A DNA stretch of 64,000 nucleotides, from the NCBI RefSeq assembly GCF_003612555.1, contig NZ_RAZF01000004.1:124001-188000 (forward strand). Reading direction: 5' to 3'. This DNA comes from Acutalibacter sp. 1XD8-33 (GTDB taxonomy: Bacteria; Bacillota; Clostridia; Oscillospirales; Acutalibacteraceae). Below the pieces are notes generated by a model, which saw only the letters and a list, made by a program, of their open reading frames with translations, made no database searches and had not been told where the DNA came from. Below are positions 1-8,590 of the stretch, one piece after another (position 1 is the stretch's first letter; every line of letters starts with the position of its first letter). Made by a program: the position numbers and the translations under genes.

Positions 1-2
1 TG

Positions 3-542
3 ACCCTGAAAAGCGGCGAACCGGCGGGCATCACCTTGTGTGGGATTGTCAGGGGAATGCCGGACGAACCGGGACAGCTTAGGGGATATTTTTCTTCAGA
101 CGAGCCTCTGGGAAGGCTGCTGGCCAACAATGAAACCGGCGTGTATGGGACGCTGAATGAAGCGCCGGAAGGCCGGCCGGTAGAAGTATTAAGCCGGGAG
201 GATGTGCATACCGGGCCGGTAAAACTGCTTGCCAGTATCAACGAAAATGGGCCAGCGCTGTATGATGGAGAGATCCAGAAGATTAACGGCACGGACCAGC
301 CCACGAAAAATCTGATTGTCAAGGTGACGGATCCCCGGCTTCTGGACGCCACGGGGGGAATTGTCCAGGGAATGTCCGGGGCACCCATTTTGCAGGACGG
401 CAAGCTGGCGGGTGCGGTGACCCATGTGTTCACCGAGGACCCCACTGGCGGCTATGGGATTTTCGCAGAGACCATGCTGGAGCGGTGCCGGGAGTTGGGC
501 CAAAAGGATGAGGCAAATCCAGGAGAGCAGGACGTGGCATAA
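3..542 (+). CDS. spoIVB: SpoIVB-type S55 peptidase, C-terminal part (5' end outside window)
   Basis: The reading frame is open to the left edge, so only about 179 C-terminal residues are visible. They carry the S55 signature GMSGAP (catalytic serine codon at 375-377), then KLAGAVTHVF and the family-specific ending TGGYGIFAETML. SpoIVB is made in the forespore under sigma-G and crosses to the intermembrane space. There it cleaves SpoIVFA and so releases SpoIVFB to process pro-sigma-K. The PDZ domain and the rest of the catalytic triad lie outside the window. spo0A, the usual downstream neighbour, is absent; decayed mobile genes follow instead. A second copy of the last 15 or so codons occurs at 3312-3360. 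Confidence 0.9.
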   Translation, partial: TLKSGEPAGITLCGIVRGMPDEPGQLRGYFSSDEPLGRLLANNETGVYGTLNEAPEGRPVEVLSREDVHTGPVKLLASINENGPALYDGEIQKINGTDQPTKNLIVKVTDPRLLDATGGIVQGMSGAPILQDGKLAGAVTHVFTEDPTGGYGIFAETMLERCRELGQKDEANPGEQDVA

Positions 543-619
543 TACAAAGCGAAAAGGCACAGGGAGGGCCGGGCGCCTATGGGTGTCCTGCCTTCCCTGC
601 TTTGGTATCACTCCACCGC

Positions 620-1680
620 TTAGGCCTTGTCCAGATGGAACACAACCCACAGGGCCTCCTGCGCCACCATGTCAGGCACACGGTAAGAGCGCTCCATATT
701 CCATCCATGCAGCTCCACCGGCGTGCCGAAATAGTCCCGCCACTCGCCGGGAAGATAGGACCTGGGCTTCTTCTCGCCCAGGAACAGCTCGAAGTCTGTC
801 TGCTGAAACAAGAACAGCATCTCTTCTCCATATACGGCGGGGTTCCCCATCACCTTGTAGCAGTATCCCCCATCCCAGCCCATCAGATCGAAAAGTTTCG
901 CGGCGAATATCCGGCACAACAGGTCCCGACTGGAAAGCTCCTTCGCGGTCCCACCCTTTGCCCAGCGGAGAGAGTCCGGCGTATCGGGCAGGCAGGGGCG
1001 CGACGGATACAGTATTCTCCAGGCTGAAGATCATGATCTGTTCCTCACCGTGCCTCAACCATGTGCCCCTGCTCCTATAGAGACGGTCGGGGTCCCACTC
1101 CATCATCTGAAACAGAGCGGCGCCAAAGTACCGGCAGCACAACGTCTTGGCATATAGCGGCTTTTCCCGGTCCGGGCGCCATCGGATGCTGTGTATGGAA
1201 CCCTCTCAGCAGGGCCTTATGGCCATTTTTCGCTGGGATGGGTGCAGCAGGAGTTGGACATGGCCTATCTCCGCGAAGTTTCGCATACAAAAAAGATTGA
1301 ATGTGATCCGTCCCCTGGAGATCGTCACTGCGGGCCCTCATAGCGGGTCTGTGTAAACTGGCTGCGCACCACCTGGTAGCCCGCAAGGTCAAAGGCCGAG
1401 AATACACTTTTCGCTACCCGCATTCTCTTTCCTGCCGGCACTGTTGGAGGAGTCGTAGTACGGCCCGGGATCGTCGTTGACCCAATGATGGTTGATGGGG
1501 ACAAAGCCTCGAAATATGCCGCCGACCCACTGTTCCACTGGGTGCTTCCGGTTTTTGTCCGGCAGCCAATATCAGAGAGGAAACCCGCGATTCTCTCCTG
1601 GGACCAACCGTGCAGGTAGGCGTCAAAAATAAGGTCCATTTTCCTGTTTCCGCTATGGCTGACGATCCTTTTTTACCCAT
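620..1680 (-). pseudogene. Decayed serine recombinase, middle and C-terminal regions
   Basis: On the minus strand near 1680-1560 the frame reads FDAYLHGWSQERIAGFL...GCRTKTG...W, the Recombinase domain that follows the resolvase domain in large serine recombinases. Further on are MRNFAEIGHVQLLLHPS (about 1290-1240) and two related blocks beginning CCRYFGAALFQMMEWD and CRIFAAKLFDLMGWD. These match the C-terminal extension I know from recombinases of gut Clostridia. The pieces lie in several frames with stops (for example after AIRPC near 1210), and the N-terminal catalytic domain is missing. It is clearly non-functional. It runs towards spoIVB and divergent from the second recombinase remnant at 2153. 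Confidence 0.75.
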
Positions 1681-1783
1681 TACTGATATACCATAGGGCA
1701 GAGTTTATTGCAAAATGGAAATTGAGGATCTTAGGCTATGTTGCAAACTGTCCCAGAAATGTTACCCGCTGTCACACTTTTTC

Positions 1784-1792
1784 TGGTATAAT
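1784..1792 (+). promoter_or_regulatory. Extended -10 promoter for the Cro-like regulator
   Basis: TGG followed directly by a perfect TATAAT, about 30 bases before the GTG start at 1822. No good -35 is seen at 17 bases, which fits an extended -10 promoter. Confidence 0.5.
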
Positions 1793-1821
1793 CCTTTATA
1801 TCCAGCAAGGTGGTGTAAATC

Positions 1822-2058
1822 GTGGTCTTCCTTTTCTCATCCAGGCTGAAACCCCTTCGCCAATCCATGAATCTTGCCCAAGAGCAGCTGGCGTGCCTGC
1901 TGGGCGTAGACAGGAGTACGATATCCTCTTACGAAAGCAACATGCGGCAGCCTTCTTTGGACACTCTCTGGCGGATCGCCGATGTGTTCGGCGTAAGCAC
2001 GGACTACCTTTTGGGGCGGACGAATCATCATCTGCCGGACCATATTTTTGATCTGTAG
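1822..2058 (+). CDS. Small XRE/Cro-CI family regulator
   Basis: A 78-residue protein that is nearly all one helix-turn-helix domain: RLKPLRQSMNLAQEQLACLL, GVDRSTISSYE (recognition helix) and PSLDTLWRIADVFGVSTDYLLG, the standard XRE core and end. The GTG start is preceded by AAGGTGGTG and an extended -10 promoter. It lies between two divergent recombinase remnants, so it was probably the control gene of the lost mobile element. The frame is intact, so it may still be expressed; its operator is unknown. Confidence 0.75.
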   Translation: MVFLFSSRLKPLRQSMNLAQEQLACLLGVDRSTISSYESNMRQPSLDTLWRIADVFGVSTDYLLGRTNHHLPDHIFDL

Positions 2059-2152
2059 GAGGACGATATTGCACAACTTTGGAAAATGGCTTTTTTGATC
2101 TCAGAGAAAAACCGGCGGATCCATCAGTTTGAATAGCATAGGAGGGGATTTC

Positions 2153-2962
2153 ATGGTCTATGACGGAAAAGACGATCCAAACCGGCAAGAAAGTACGGAG
2201 GAAAGGCTCTTCATCCCGGCCAAGCCCAAGATCAGCTTCAGCGACCTGGACAGGCGCTTCCGGGTCTGCGCATACTGCCGGGTATCCACCGGCCATGAAG
2301 AGCAGGCCTCCTCCCTTGAGCTGCAGCAGGAGCATTATAGTAAACGCACTTAAAAATCGGTAAATACTGTTTTTTAAGCTGGGCGGCTATGCCTCCCGGT
2401 CCAAAAGAGGAAAAACACCTCTTTGGGACTGCGTTAACTATACCGGCAGTTGGTTCTGGAACGGCCTAACTGGGAATTGAGGCGAGTGTACGCTGACGAG
2501 GGCATCTCCGGCACATCCTTAAAAAACTGCGGGGAATTTAACGCGATGATAGATGCCTGTGAAAATGGGGAATATGGCCTGATCGTGACAAAAAGCGTGT
2601 CGCGCTTTGCCAGAAATCTGGTGGATTGCATTTCCTTGATCCGCAGGCTCAAGAACCTGGACCCGCCCGTGGGCATATGATTTGAAACGGACCGCCTGAA
2701 CACCTTAGAAAAGGACTCCGAGCTGGCCCTAACCATGTTCGCTACCATCGCTCAGGAGGAATTCGTGAAAAAGCGGGAGGCCATGGTCTGGTCGTTATCG
2801 CAGCGGTTCAAGGACTGCAAGCTATTGACTCCGCCCTTGCTGGGCTATGACAGGCAGCGGGACGCGGCAGGCAACTACATAAAGTACGCACCCTTAAAGG
2901 TAAATGAAAGCGAAGCCAACATAGTCCGCTTTATTCATGTAGACGAGGATGAAGTGGCCTGA
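2153..2962 (+). pseudogene. Serine recombinase N-terminal half, interrupted by a MITE and a stop
   Basis: The start follows AGGAGGGG. The resolvase domain reads RVCAYCRVSTGHEEQ (catalytic Ser in RVSTG), then SSLELQQEHY. Here a 107-bp palindromic element interrupts the frame (2336-2442). Beyond it come RPNWELRRVYADEGISGTS, TKSVSRFARNLVDCI, an in-frame TGA at about 2678, FETDRLNTLEKDSELAL and IAQEEF. Removing the insert with one TA copy joins HY to RQLVLERPNW in the right frame, so the insertion disrupted a coding gene. The frame ends at 2962 before the zinc-ribbon region, although further recombinase-like codons run to about 3040 out of frame. It is not functional. Confidence 0.85.
2336..2442 (+). 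mobile_element. MITE-like element with terminal inverted repeats, TA target duplication
   Basis: The ends are TATAGTAAACGCA and TGCGTTAACTATA, inverted repeats of 13 bases with one mismatch. The outer TA on each side behaves as the target duplication, because deleting one TA plus the element restores the recombinase frame. There is an internal hairpin (CAAAAGAGG...CCTCTTTGG) and no coding capacity. A TA target and short size suggest mobilisation by an IS630/Tc1-mariner type transposase (inference). A related copy lies at 54509-54611. Confidence 0.8.
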
Positions 2963-3057
2963 AAGGTCCGAAATGGGCAGGCCGGAAACAGGCCGTCTAC
3001 GGGCTTGGAGCTTCGTCAAAAACGGGATATTATATTTTATAGAAAGTAGGGATTGCT

Positions 3058-3311
3058 GTGGATGTGAAAGAACGCCTGTACTAGGAGGACCTGCAGCGGC
3101 TAAGAGGCTTCCGGCTGTTGGACGATGATTTTATGACCAAGTGCTTTGAGGGCAGTCCAGAATGTATTGAGCTTGTACTGTGCATTGTGCTGGAAAACCG
3201 GGCCTAAAAGCGCTGGAGGTACGCGCCCAGATCTTTGTGGAGAACCTTTTGAAGCGCTCCGTCCGACTGGATATCGCCGCCACGGACAGCGCGGGTACAA
3301 AGTACAACGAG
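3058..3311 (+). pseudogene. Rpn/PD-(D/E)XK transposase-like fragment
   Basis: The start GTGGATGTGAAAGAACG is followed by a stop after eight codons. The frame then reads FRLLDDDFMTKCFEGSPECIELVL, and after a frameshift VRAQIFVENLLKRSVRLDI and ATDSAGTKYN. This is the N-terminal part of the Rpn family (recombination-promoting nuclease, often named a PD-(D/E)XK family transposase). Family members continue with NIEIQR, but here the sequence changes abruptly at about 3310 into a spoIVB tail in the same frame. Truncated, with a stop and a frameshift: a pseudogene. Confidence 0.7.
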
Positions 3312-3440
3312 AACCCTACCGGGGGATATGGAATTTTCGCGGAGACTATGCTGGAGCAGGGCCGTGAGGCCGCAAAGAGGGCGGAAAAAGCAGGGAAAAC
3401 GCGGCATAGGCAGCGGCTAGGCATACGTTCAAATGGAATG
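3312..3440 (+). pseudogene. Second copy of the spoIVB 3' tail
   Basis: The codons read NPTGGYGIFAETMLEQ, matching DPTGGYGIFAETMLE of the spoIVB end at 441-486 but with different third-position bases. It is an old duplicate or relative, not a fresh copy. It is joined in frame to the Rpn fragment and lacks the catalytic serine region. It may be a displaced original 3' end left after an integration event, or part of a second spoIVB gene. Confidence 0.65.
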
Positions 3441-3483
3441 GAAAAGAGGACCCCTGGCATGTTGCCAAGAGCCCTCTTTTCTA
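3441..3483. terminator. Rho-independent terminator, probably bidirectional
   Basis: AAAAGAGG (3442-3449) pairs with CCTCTTTT (3473-3480) around a loop with CTGGCATGTTGCCAAG. It lies between the spoIVB tail remnant and the 3' end of the minus-strand surface protein gene. Confidence 0.6.
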
Positions 3484-3517
3484 CAGGCAAAAAAGGAATT
3501 GCGAAAGAATGGTCCCT

Positions 3518-6500
3518 TTAATTTTGGTCCATGGCGTACAGATGGAAGCGCATGAGCATGGTGGCCGTTTGAGCCCGAGTGGCCCGTCCGCTGGGATCCA
3601 GCTTGCCGCCGGAGCCGCCGATGATGTCGGACCCGATGGCCCATTCCATAGGCCGCTGGGCATAGCCGCTCACCTTATTGCCGTCTGGGAAGAACCAGAT
3701 GGGGAAGCTATAGCTGGTATCATACCCCATCTTACTGGCGTAGCGATACAGGATGGCGGCAAACTCCTGGCGGGAGACAGGGTCGTTGGGCCGGAACTTT
3801 CCGCCCGAGCCGTTGACAATGCCATTAGAAGAGGCCCATTGAATTTGCTTGTGGAACCAGTCGCTGGATTTCACGTCAGAGAACTTCTGCCCGCCGGAAG
3901 CGGAGGGCTGGCCCGCCAAGCGATAGAGAGTGGTTACCAACTGTGCCCGGGTGGTCGTGCCGTTGGGTTCAAACTTGCCGCCCATGCCGGTCATCATTCC
4001 GACCTCCAGCACATAATCCGTGGCCCCAGCGAACCAGTCGGTAGGCTTCACGTCCGGGAAGGTAGGCTTGGGGGTAGCCGTAGGCCTGGGCGTAGAGGTG
4101 GGCCTGGGCGTAGAGGTGGGCCTGGGCGTAGAGGTGGGCCTGGGCGTAGAGGTGGGCCTGGAAGTGGGGGTGGGTTTGGAAGTAGGCGTAGAGGTAGGCC
4201 TGGGCGTGGCAGTAGGCTTAGGCGTGGCGGTGGGGCTGGGAGTTGGGGTTGCCGTTGGCCCGGGGGTGGCAGTGGGGTCCGCATCCTTCCAGATGGCCTT
4301 GATGGTATATGTACCGGGGCTGCCAACAGTGCATGACATTCCCGGATTGACGTAGGAACCAGAAAACTGCCAGGTAAGAAAGACTTTTCCAGGAGGCGGG
4401 GTAAACTCACATTCAGGCATACGGTAGTACTGGTTCACGCGGATGACAGGGCCGAACATAGAGCCTGAGCCGCCGTTTGCATCAAATACGAGGTTTACCT
4501 CATTGTCAGAAGGGGTAGGAGTGGGCGTTGCCGTCGGCCTGGGCGTGGGCGCGGGATCCGGGTCGAAGAAGTTCACCTCGTACTGGAAATCCGTGACCGT
4601 CGCGCCGGTCTTGGTTTTCAGGCCGTTCACCTTCACCGTGAAGGTGTCGCCCTCATAAGCGGAAATCCCGTCCGGCCGGAAGATAATGCAGTTTGAGATC
4701 CCATATCCCCCAGTGTCCACGTTGAAATACCCATTGCTGGAGTTGCGGGAGAAGCGCCAGACCCGGCCGTCCCGCTGGCGCGTGAGCTCCACGGATACCT
4801 CTCCTGAAGAGGGACGGCTGAATTTGCTTTCGTTCAGGCTGATGCTCCAGGCGGTATTTCTGGTAAAGTAGTCGCCTGTGGGGAAGTTGCCGGAGGCCGG
4901 CCAACTGACGTAGTCATAGTCGCACCCGGCTCCGTTGCTGTCGAATACTTTTTCCGCCGTGAAGCGCCGGTAGCCGGAGCCGTTGTCCACATAGCCAAAG
5001 CCGACTTTGCCCAGCTTGGGGTTCAGCTGCCAGCGACGGTGTCCAAGGCGGCTGATATTGGAGCTGTCGGAATCATCCATAAATCCATCCGGCGTATCGC
5101 ACAGCTGGGGACCGGCATAGATGTTGCTGCTGCCGCAGGCGCTATAGGCCTGCTGGTAGAAGCTCTCGTCCATATCGCTGGGACGGGAGGGGGTATGGCT
5201 CAGGGTGCCCAGTTTGCCCATGATCACCGCGCCGTATTGGGCGTTGGCGCTGAGGCTGTCATCCAGGGTTACGTCCGGGACGCCGGCGATTTTGCGCAGG
5301 GCGTTCAGGCGGTTTGTGGCCTTTTGAAGAACAGACCGCTTCACCCTGCCGGTCTTGTAAGGGGCCTGGCAGCTGGGCGTCTCGTCAAATACATCACTGG
5401 GGGTGTCGTTGGAATTGTCCCGCAGCAGCTGGATAATCTCCGCCTGGCTCATTTTCGGGGCGGTTTTGTTGCCGCTGTGGCTATAGGAGCCGGAGGGAGT
5501 AGGAGTGGCGGTGGGCCTGGGCGTTGGGCTTGCCGTAGGCCTGGGGGTGGCGGTAGGGTCCGCGTCCTTCCAGATGGCTTTCACGACAATCGTCCTGCTG
5601 GATGAGAAAGCCATCTGCATGGAGGCGCCGGGGCGGCCGGTCCCGTCATTGCTGCCGTTAAAGCCCCAGCCCTTAAAGACTTTTCCAGCGGGAGGGGTAA
5701 AGGAACACTGGGGGAAGGTGTAGAACTCACGGTAGCCAATCTGCTCGTCCGCCATGGTTCCCTTGCCGCCGTTGGCGTCATACCGGATGGTAGTGATTGC
5801 GGAGGAGGCGTTGTCCTGCCAGATAGCCTTTATGATAAAGGTATGGCTTCCAACGTCAGGTGGAGTCCAACGATCGCCAGGCTGCACCTCGATGGCAGGG
5901 AGCTCCCAGGCCTTGAAGGTCTTTCCGGCGGGCGGAGTGAACTGGCACTGGGGCAGCGTATATTTCTGGTTGTTGGGGAAGGAAACCGTTGGCATAAAGC
6001 CCGAGCCGCCATTGGAATCAAACCGGAGCGTAATCGTTCCGGAAGAGGGCTTGGGAGTAGGGGTTGGTGTTGGATCAGAAGAGGGGAAAGCGTCCGCGTC
6101 GGTCTGGATGTTGGGACCTGTGAAGAAGAGCTGCACCCAGTAGTAGCCGTAGCCGGAATCGGTGCGGCACAGGCCGATGCCGATATTCTTGTAGCCGGAA
6201 CCCAGAATATTAGCCCGGTGGCCGCTGGAGTTCATCCAGCTCTCCATCACTGCTTGGGGAGAGCGCTGACCCGCCGCGATATTCTCGCCAACGGCAAAAT
6301 ACTGGCCGGTGCCCACCTGATCAAAAATGGTGAAGCAGCTGCTTCCGTCGGGCCGGTCGTGGGAGAACTTCTCCACGATCTCCTGAGCGCGGATATCTGC
6401 CGCAGCGTTCAGTTTCTTGTTGGCCCCCAGAGCAGGCAGGCCCTGCTGGGCGCGCTCCTGGTTTACCAGCTCCAGCACGGCTTTTTTCATCTCTGTGTCG

Positions 6501-6586
6501 CTGGCCGCGCTGGCCTGCACGGGCACAAATGGCAATACGCCCAAAAGCAGGCAGACGGCCAATAGAATGGATAGTGCTTTCTTCAC
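3518..6586 (-). CDS. S-layer-anchored surface protein with two CAP domains
   Basis: A 1022-residue secreted protein. A signal peptide (1-28) is followed by a CAP/SCP domain (about 33-160; SHDRPDG, GENIA, WMNSSGHRANIL), then repeats of the Listeria-Bacteroides/InlB type (FDSNGGSGF..., YDANGGKGTM...) around 190-345. Next come a second, divergent CAP-like domain (about 385-560), another InlB-like repeat, a proline-threonine linker (about 765-845) and three SLH domains to the end (FPDVKPTDWF, FSDVKSSDWF, TRAQTATML). SLH domains bind secondary cell-wall polymers, so it should sit on the cell surface. The GTG start lies 11 bases after GGAGGT. The CAP function in such proteins is unknown. It is a single-gene unit. 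Confidence 0.9.
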   Translation of the reverse strand: MKKALSILLAVCLLLGVLPFVPVQASAASDTEMKKAVLELVNQERAQQGLPALGANKKLNAAADIRAQEIVEKFSHDRPDGSSCFTIFDQVGTGQYFAVGENIAAGQRSPQAVMESWMNSSGHRANILGSGYKNIGIGLCRTDSGYGYYWVQLFFTGPNIQTDADAFPSSDPTPTPTPKPSSGTITLRFDSNGGSGFMPTVSFPNNQKYTLPQCQFTPPAGKTFKAWELPAIEVQPGDRWTPPDVGSHTFIIKAIWQDNASSAITTIRYDANGGKGTMADEQIGYREFYTFPQCSFTPPAGKVFKGWGFNGSNDGTGRPGASMQMAFSSSRTIVVKAIWKDADPTATPRPTASPTPRPTATPTPSGSYSHSGNKTAPKMSQAEIIQLLRDNSNDTPSDVFDETPSCQAPYKTGRVKRSVLQKATNRLNALRKIAGVPDVTLDDSLSANAQYGAVIMGKLGTLSHTPSRPSDMDESFYQQAYSACGSSNIYAGPQLCDTPDGFMDDSDSSNISRLGHRRWQLNPKLGKVGFGYVDNGSGYRRFTAEKVFDSNGAGCDYDYVSWPASGNFPTGDYFTRNTAWSISLNESKFSRPSSGEVSVELTRQRDGRVWRFSRNSSNGYFNVDTGGYGISNCIIFRPDGISAYEGDTFTVKVNGLKTKTGATVTDFQYEVNFFDPDPAPTPRPTATPTPTPSDNEVNLVFDANGGSGSMFGPVIRVNQYYRMPECEFTPPPGKVFLTWQFSGSYVNPGMSCTVGSPGTYTIKAIWKDADPTATPGPTATPTPSPTATPKPTATPRPTSTPTSKPTPTSRPTSTPRPTSTPRPTSTPRPTSTPRPTATPKPTFPDVKPTDWFAGATDYVLEVGMMTGMGGKFEPNGTTTRAQLVTTLYRLAGQPSASGGQKFSDVKSSDWFHKQIQWASSNGIVNGSGGKFRPNDPVSRQEFAAILYRYASKMGYDTSYSFPIWFFPDGNKVSGYAQRPMEWAIGSDIIGGSGGKLDPSGRATRAQTATMLMRFHLYAMDQN
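4084..4165 (-). repeat. 18-bp tandem repeat in the SLH protein linker
   Basis: An 18-base unit (GGCCTGGGCGTAGAGGTG on the plus strand) is repeated about four times almost exactly and continues in degenerate form to about 4270. It encodes PRPTST repeats of the cell-wall-spanning linker. Such arrays change copy number by slippage and so alter linker length. Confidence 0.85.
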
Positions 6587-7000
6587 TTGTTCATGACCTC
6601 CTTCATGATTTCCGGCTCAAGCCGCCGGATTTCCGGCGCGGCTGAAAAACCATGTTTTTGCCCAATCGCACCGGGAAAAATTACATTTATTATAGCATGC
6701 CGGCGGCGCCATAACAAGATTGCACAAAAAAGATTTTCCGCAGGGGTTCCGAAATCATCAGCAAAAATCAGAAAATGTCCCGCGTTTTTCGCCGGAGACT
6801 GCGCGGCGGGTTTTGTGAAAATCTACAGAATTTCGCGAAGGGAGGAGCATACAAAAAAACACCAGGACTTAGAGCAATATTCACAAGCTGGAACCACTGT
6901 CTTGAGCGACCCGAAAATTTTTCGCTATCTACCCTTTCCTGTGTTACCAATTCCTTTTCTGGTTCGTCTAATGGACAAGCAACAAAAAGGAGGCGGCAAT
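6587..7000. other. Divergent intergenic region
   Basis: This 414-base gap separates two divergent genes and must hold both promoters. The plus frame stays open across it, but no start with a ribosome site, no domain and no conserved motif is seen before 7001. I see no convincing -35/-10 pair. Confidence 0.5.
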
Positions 7001-7861
7001 ATGGAGAACATGGAAAACATGAAGGATTCGCAAGAATTGGAGGAGCTGAAGGTCCTGGTGCGGGAAGAACAGGAGAGAAAGCGCGCTCGGCGGGAACCGG
7101 CCCACTGGGGAGTGAGGCTGCTGGCATACATGTGGACCGCCGCCGCAGTCTTTGTAGCGGGCATGGTAGTGGGCGGCATTTTCGGCCAGGAACGTCAGGC
7201 GCAGGACGTGGTGCCCGAGGAGATGGGGATGGAGGGGCAGGCGATGGTTGACGCTCCCTGGATCGACCAGCGGGAGAAGTATCCCACTGGCTGCGAAAGC
7301 ATCACGGCGGTGATGGCCCTGAGTTATGCCGGGGTGGAGCTGACCGTAGAGGAGTTCATCGACGGCTATTTGCCCCAGACCTCCAGTCCCTGGGAAGATG
7401 GGCGGGGCGGCTACGTCTGCGGGGACCCCAAGGCGGTCTTTTTGGGAAATCCCTATTCAGAGGACGGCTGGGGCTGCTATAGCCCGGTGATCAAGAACGC
7501 CCTGGAGCGGATTCTGGCGGAAAAAAAGCCCAGCCTCCAGGTGGAGGATCTGGGTGGAAAATCATTGGAAAGCCTCACAGCGGATTACATCCAGGAGGGG
7601 GTGCCGGTGATGCTGTGGGCTACTATGGGGATGGAGGAGCCCCGGTATGCCGCGACCATGACCATACAGGACACCGAGGAACGGTTCGACTGGATTTCTC
7701 CGGAGCACTGCCTGCTTTTGGTGGGTGCGGACCAGGACTCTTACTTTTTTAACGACCCAATGGCGGGTAAATCCGTGCCCTATGAGAAGCCGGAGGTGGA
7801 GCTGGCCTATGAGGCGTTGGGAAGCCAGGCCCTGGCCATTGTAGGTGGGCGGCGGAGCTGA
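7001..7861 (+). CDS. Membrane-anchored C39-like cysteine peptidase family protein
   Basis: The ATG at 7001 follows AAAGGAGGCGG. A charged cytoplasmic tail (1-39) precedes one membrane segment (about 40-61, LLAYMWTAAAVFVAGMVVGG) and an extracellular Peptidase_C39_2 (YvpB-like) domain. The likely catalytic Cys98 is in PTGCESITAVMAL, the His near residue 245 in EHCLLLVGAD, and the Asp in FNDPMAG. Proteins of this group are common on Clostridia surfaces and substrates are unknown. The open frame extends upstream to 6587, but that part lacks a ribosome site and protein-like features, so 7001 is preferred. Confidence 0.85.
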   Translation: MENMENMKDSQELEELKVLVREEQERKRARREPAHWGVRLLAYMWTAAAVFVAGMVVGGIFGQERQAQDVVPEEMGMEGQAMVDAPWIDQREKYPTGCESITAVMALSYAGVELTVEEFIDGYLPQTSSPWEDGRGGYVCGDPKAVFLGNPYSEDGWGCYSPVIKNALERILAEKKPSLQVEDLGGKSLESLTADYIQEGVPVMLWATMGMEEPRYAATMTIQDTEERFDWISPEHCLLLVGADQDSYFFNDPMAGKSVPYEKPEVELAYEALGSQALAIVGGRRS

Positions 7862-7873
7862 CCCCGGCGGTTT

Positions 7874-8590
7874 TTACCGTGGGGGCAGCTTGAACGCCAG
7901 CAGCATCTCCTTGTCCTCCTTCGCCACCCGGTAGGACTCCCGGATCTTCTGGATAGCCTTATTCTGGGTGAAAGGGGGCAGGGTCCGCCGCTGGAGGAGA
8001 GGCAGCGTGCGTGCGGGGAACTTTACATAGCACACAGATACCGCCCAGGCCGCCGCCATGCGTGCATAGTAGTCCTCCTGGGTCATGGATTCCAGCAGGG
8101 CCAGGCCCTCGTCCACGGTATCTTCGGTTACAAAATGCCCCAAAAACATTACCGCAGCGAAGCGGGCGTAAAATTCCCGTCTATCGGTAAACAGGGGGCG
8201 AACAAATTGCCACATGAGCGTTCGGTCCTGGGGGCTCTTCAGCTGGAAGCTGCCGCAGAAGGTATCGCATACGGCCCAGTTACCGATAAGGGGGAGAAAG
8301 TCTTTTACCAGAGGGAGACGTTCCTCTATGGGCTGCTTCATTCCGGCGATTACCATGCCCCGCAGCATAATCTCCTCGTAGGATCCCGGCTGGCTGACCG
8401 CCAAAAAGCCTTTGGGGTCCTTCTTTATCACCTGACAGGCCAAAGCCCGGATCTCCGGCACCCGCACCCCGTAGGCGGTGGTTGTGCCGGGGATCAGGCT
8501 CTCGTTGAATTTCTTGTATGTCTCGTCGGAAAGGGAGGCGAAGCGATGTAAAATCTCCTGATAGTCCTCGGGGGCGAACCCGGCGCTCAT
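7874..8590 (-). CDS. DNA alkylation repair protein, AlkD-like
   Basis: A 238-residue all-helical protein of the AlkD/HEAT-repeat family: YGVRVPEIRALA, NWAVCDTFCGSF, FARRFAAVMF-type helices and YVKFPARTLPLLQ. AlkD-type glycosylases remove bulky or cationic alkylated bases without flipping them; many bacterial members are untested. It overlaps the upstream glycosyltransferase gene by 4 bases (ATGA), so both are probably translated from one mRNA. The length is normal for the family. Confidence 0.85.
   Translation of the reverse strand: MSAGFAPEDYQEILHRFASLSDETYKKFNESLIPGTTTAYGVRVPEIRALACQVIKKDPKGFLAVSQPGSYEEIMLRGMVIAGMKQPIEERLPLVKDFLPLIGNWAVCDTFCGSFQLKSPQDRTLMWQFVRPLFTDRREFYARFAAVMFLGHFVTEDTVDEGLALLESMTQEDYYARMAAAWAVSVCYVKFPARTLPLLQRRTLPPFTQNKAIQKIRESYRVAKEDKEMLLAFKLPPR

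Noticed and set aside
4020-4355. Val/Gly/Leu repeat protein on the plus strand
   Set aside because: It is the complement of the proline-threonine linker repeat of the SLH protein; no ribosome site.
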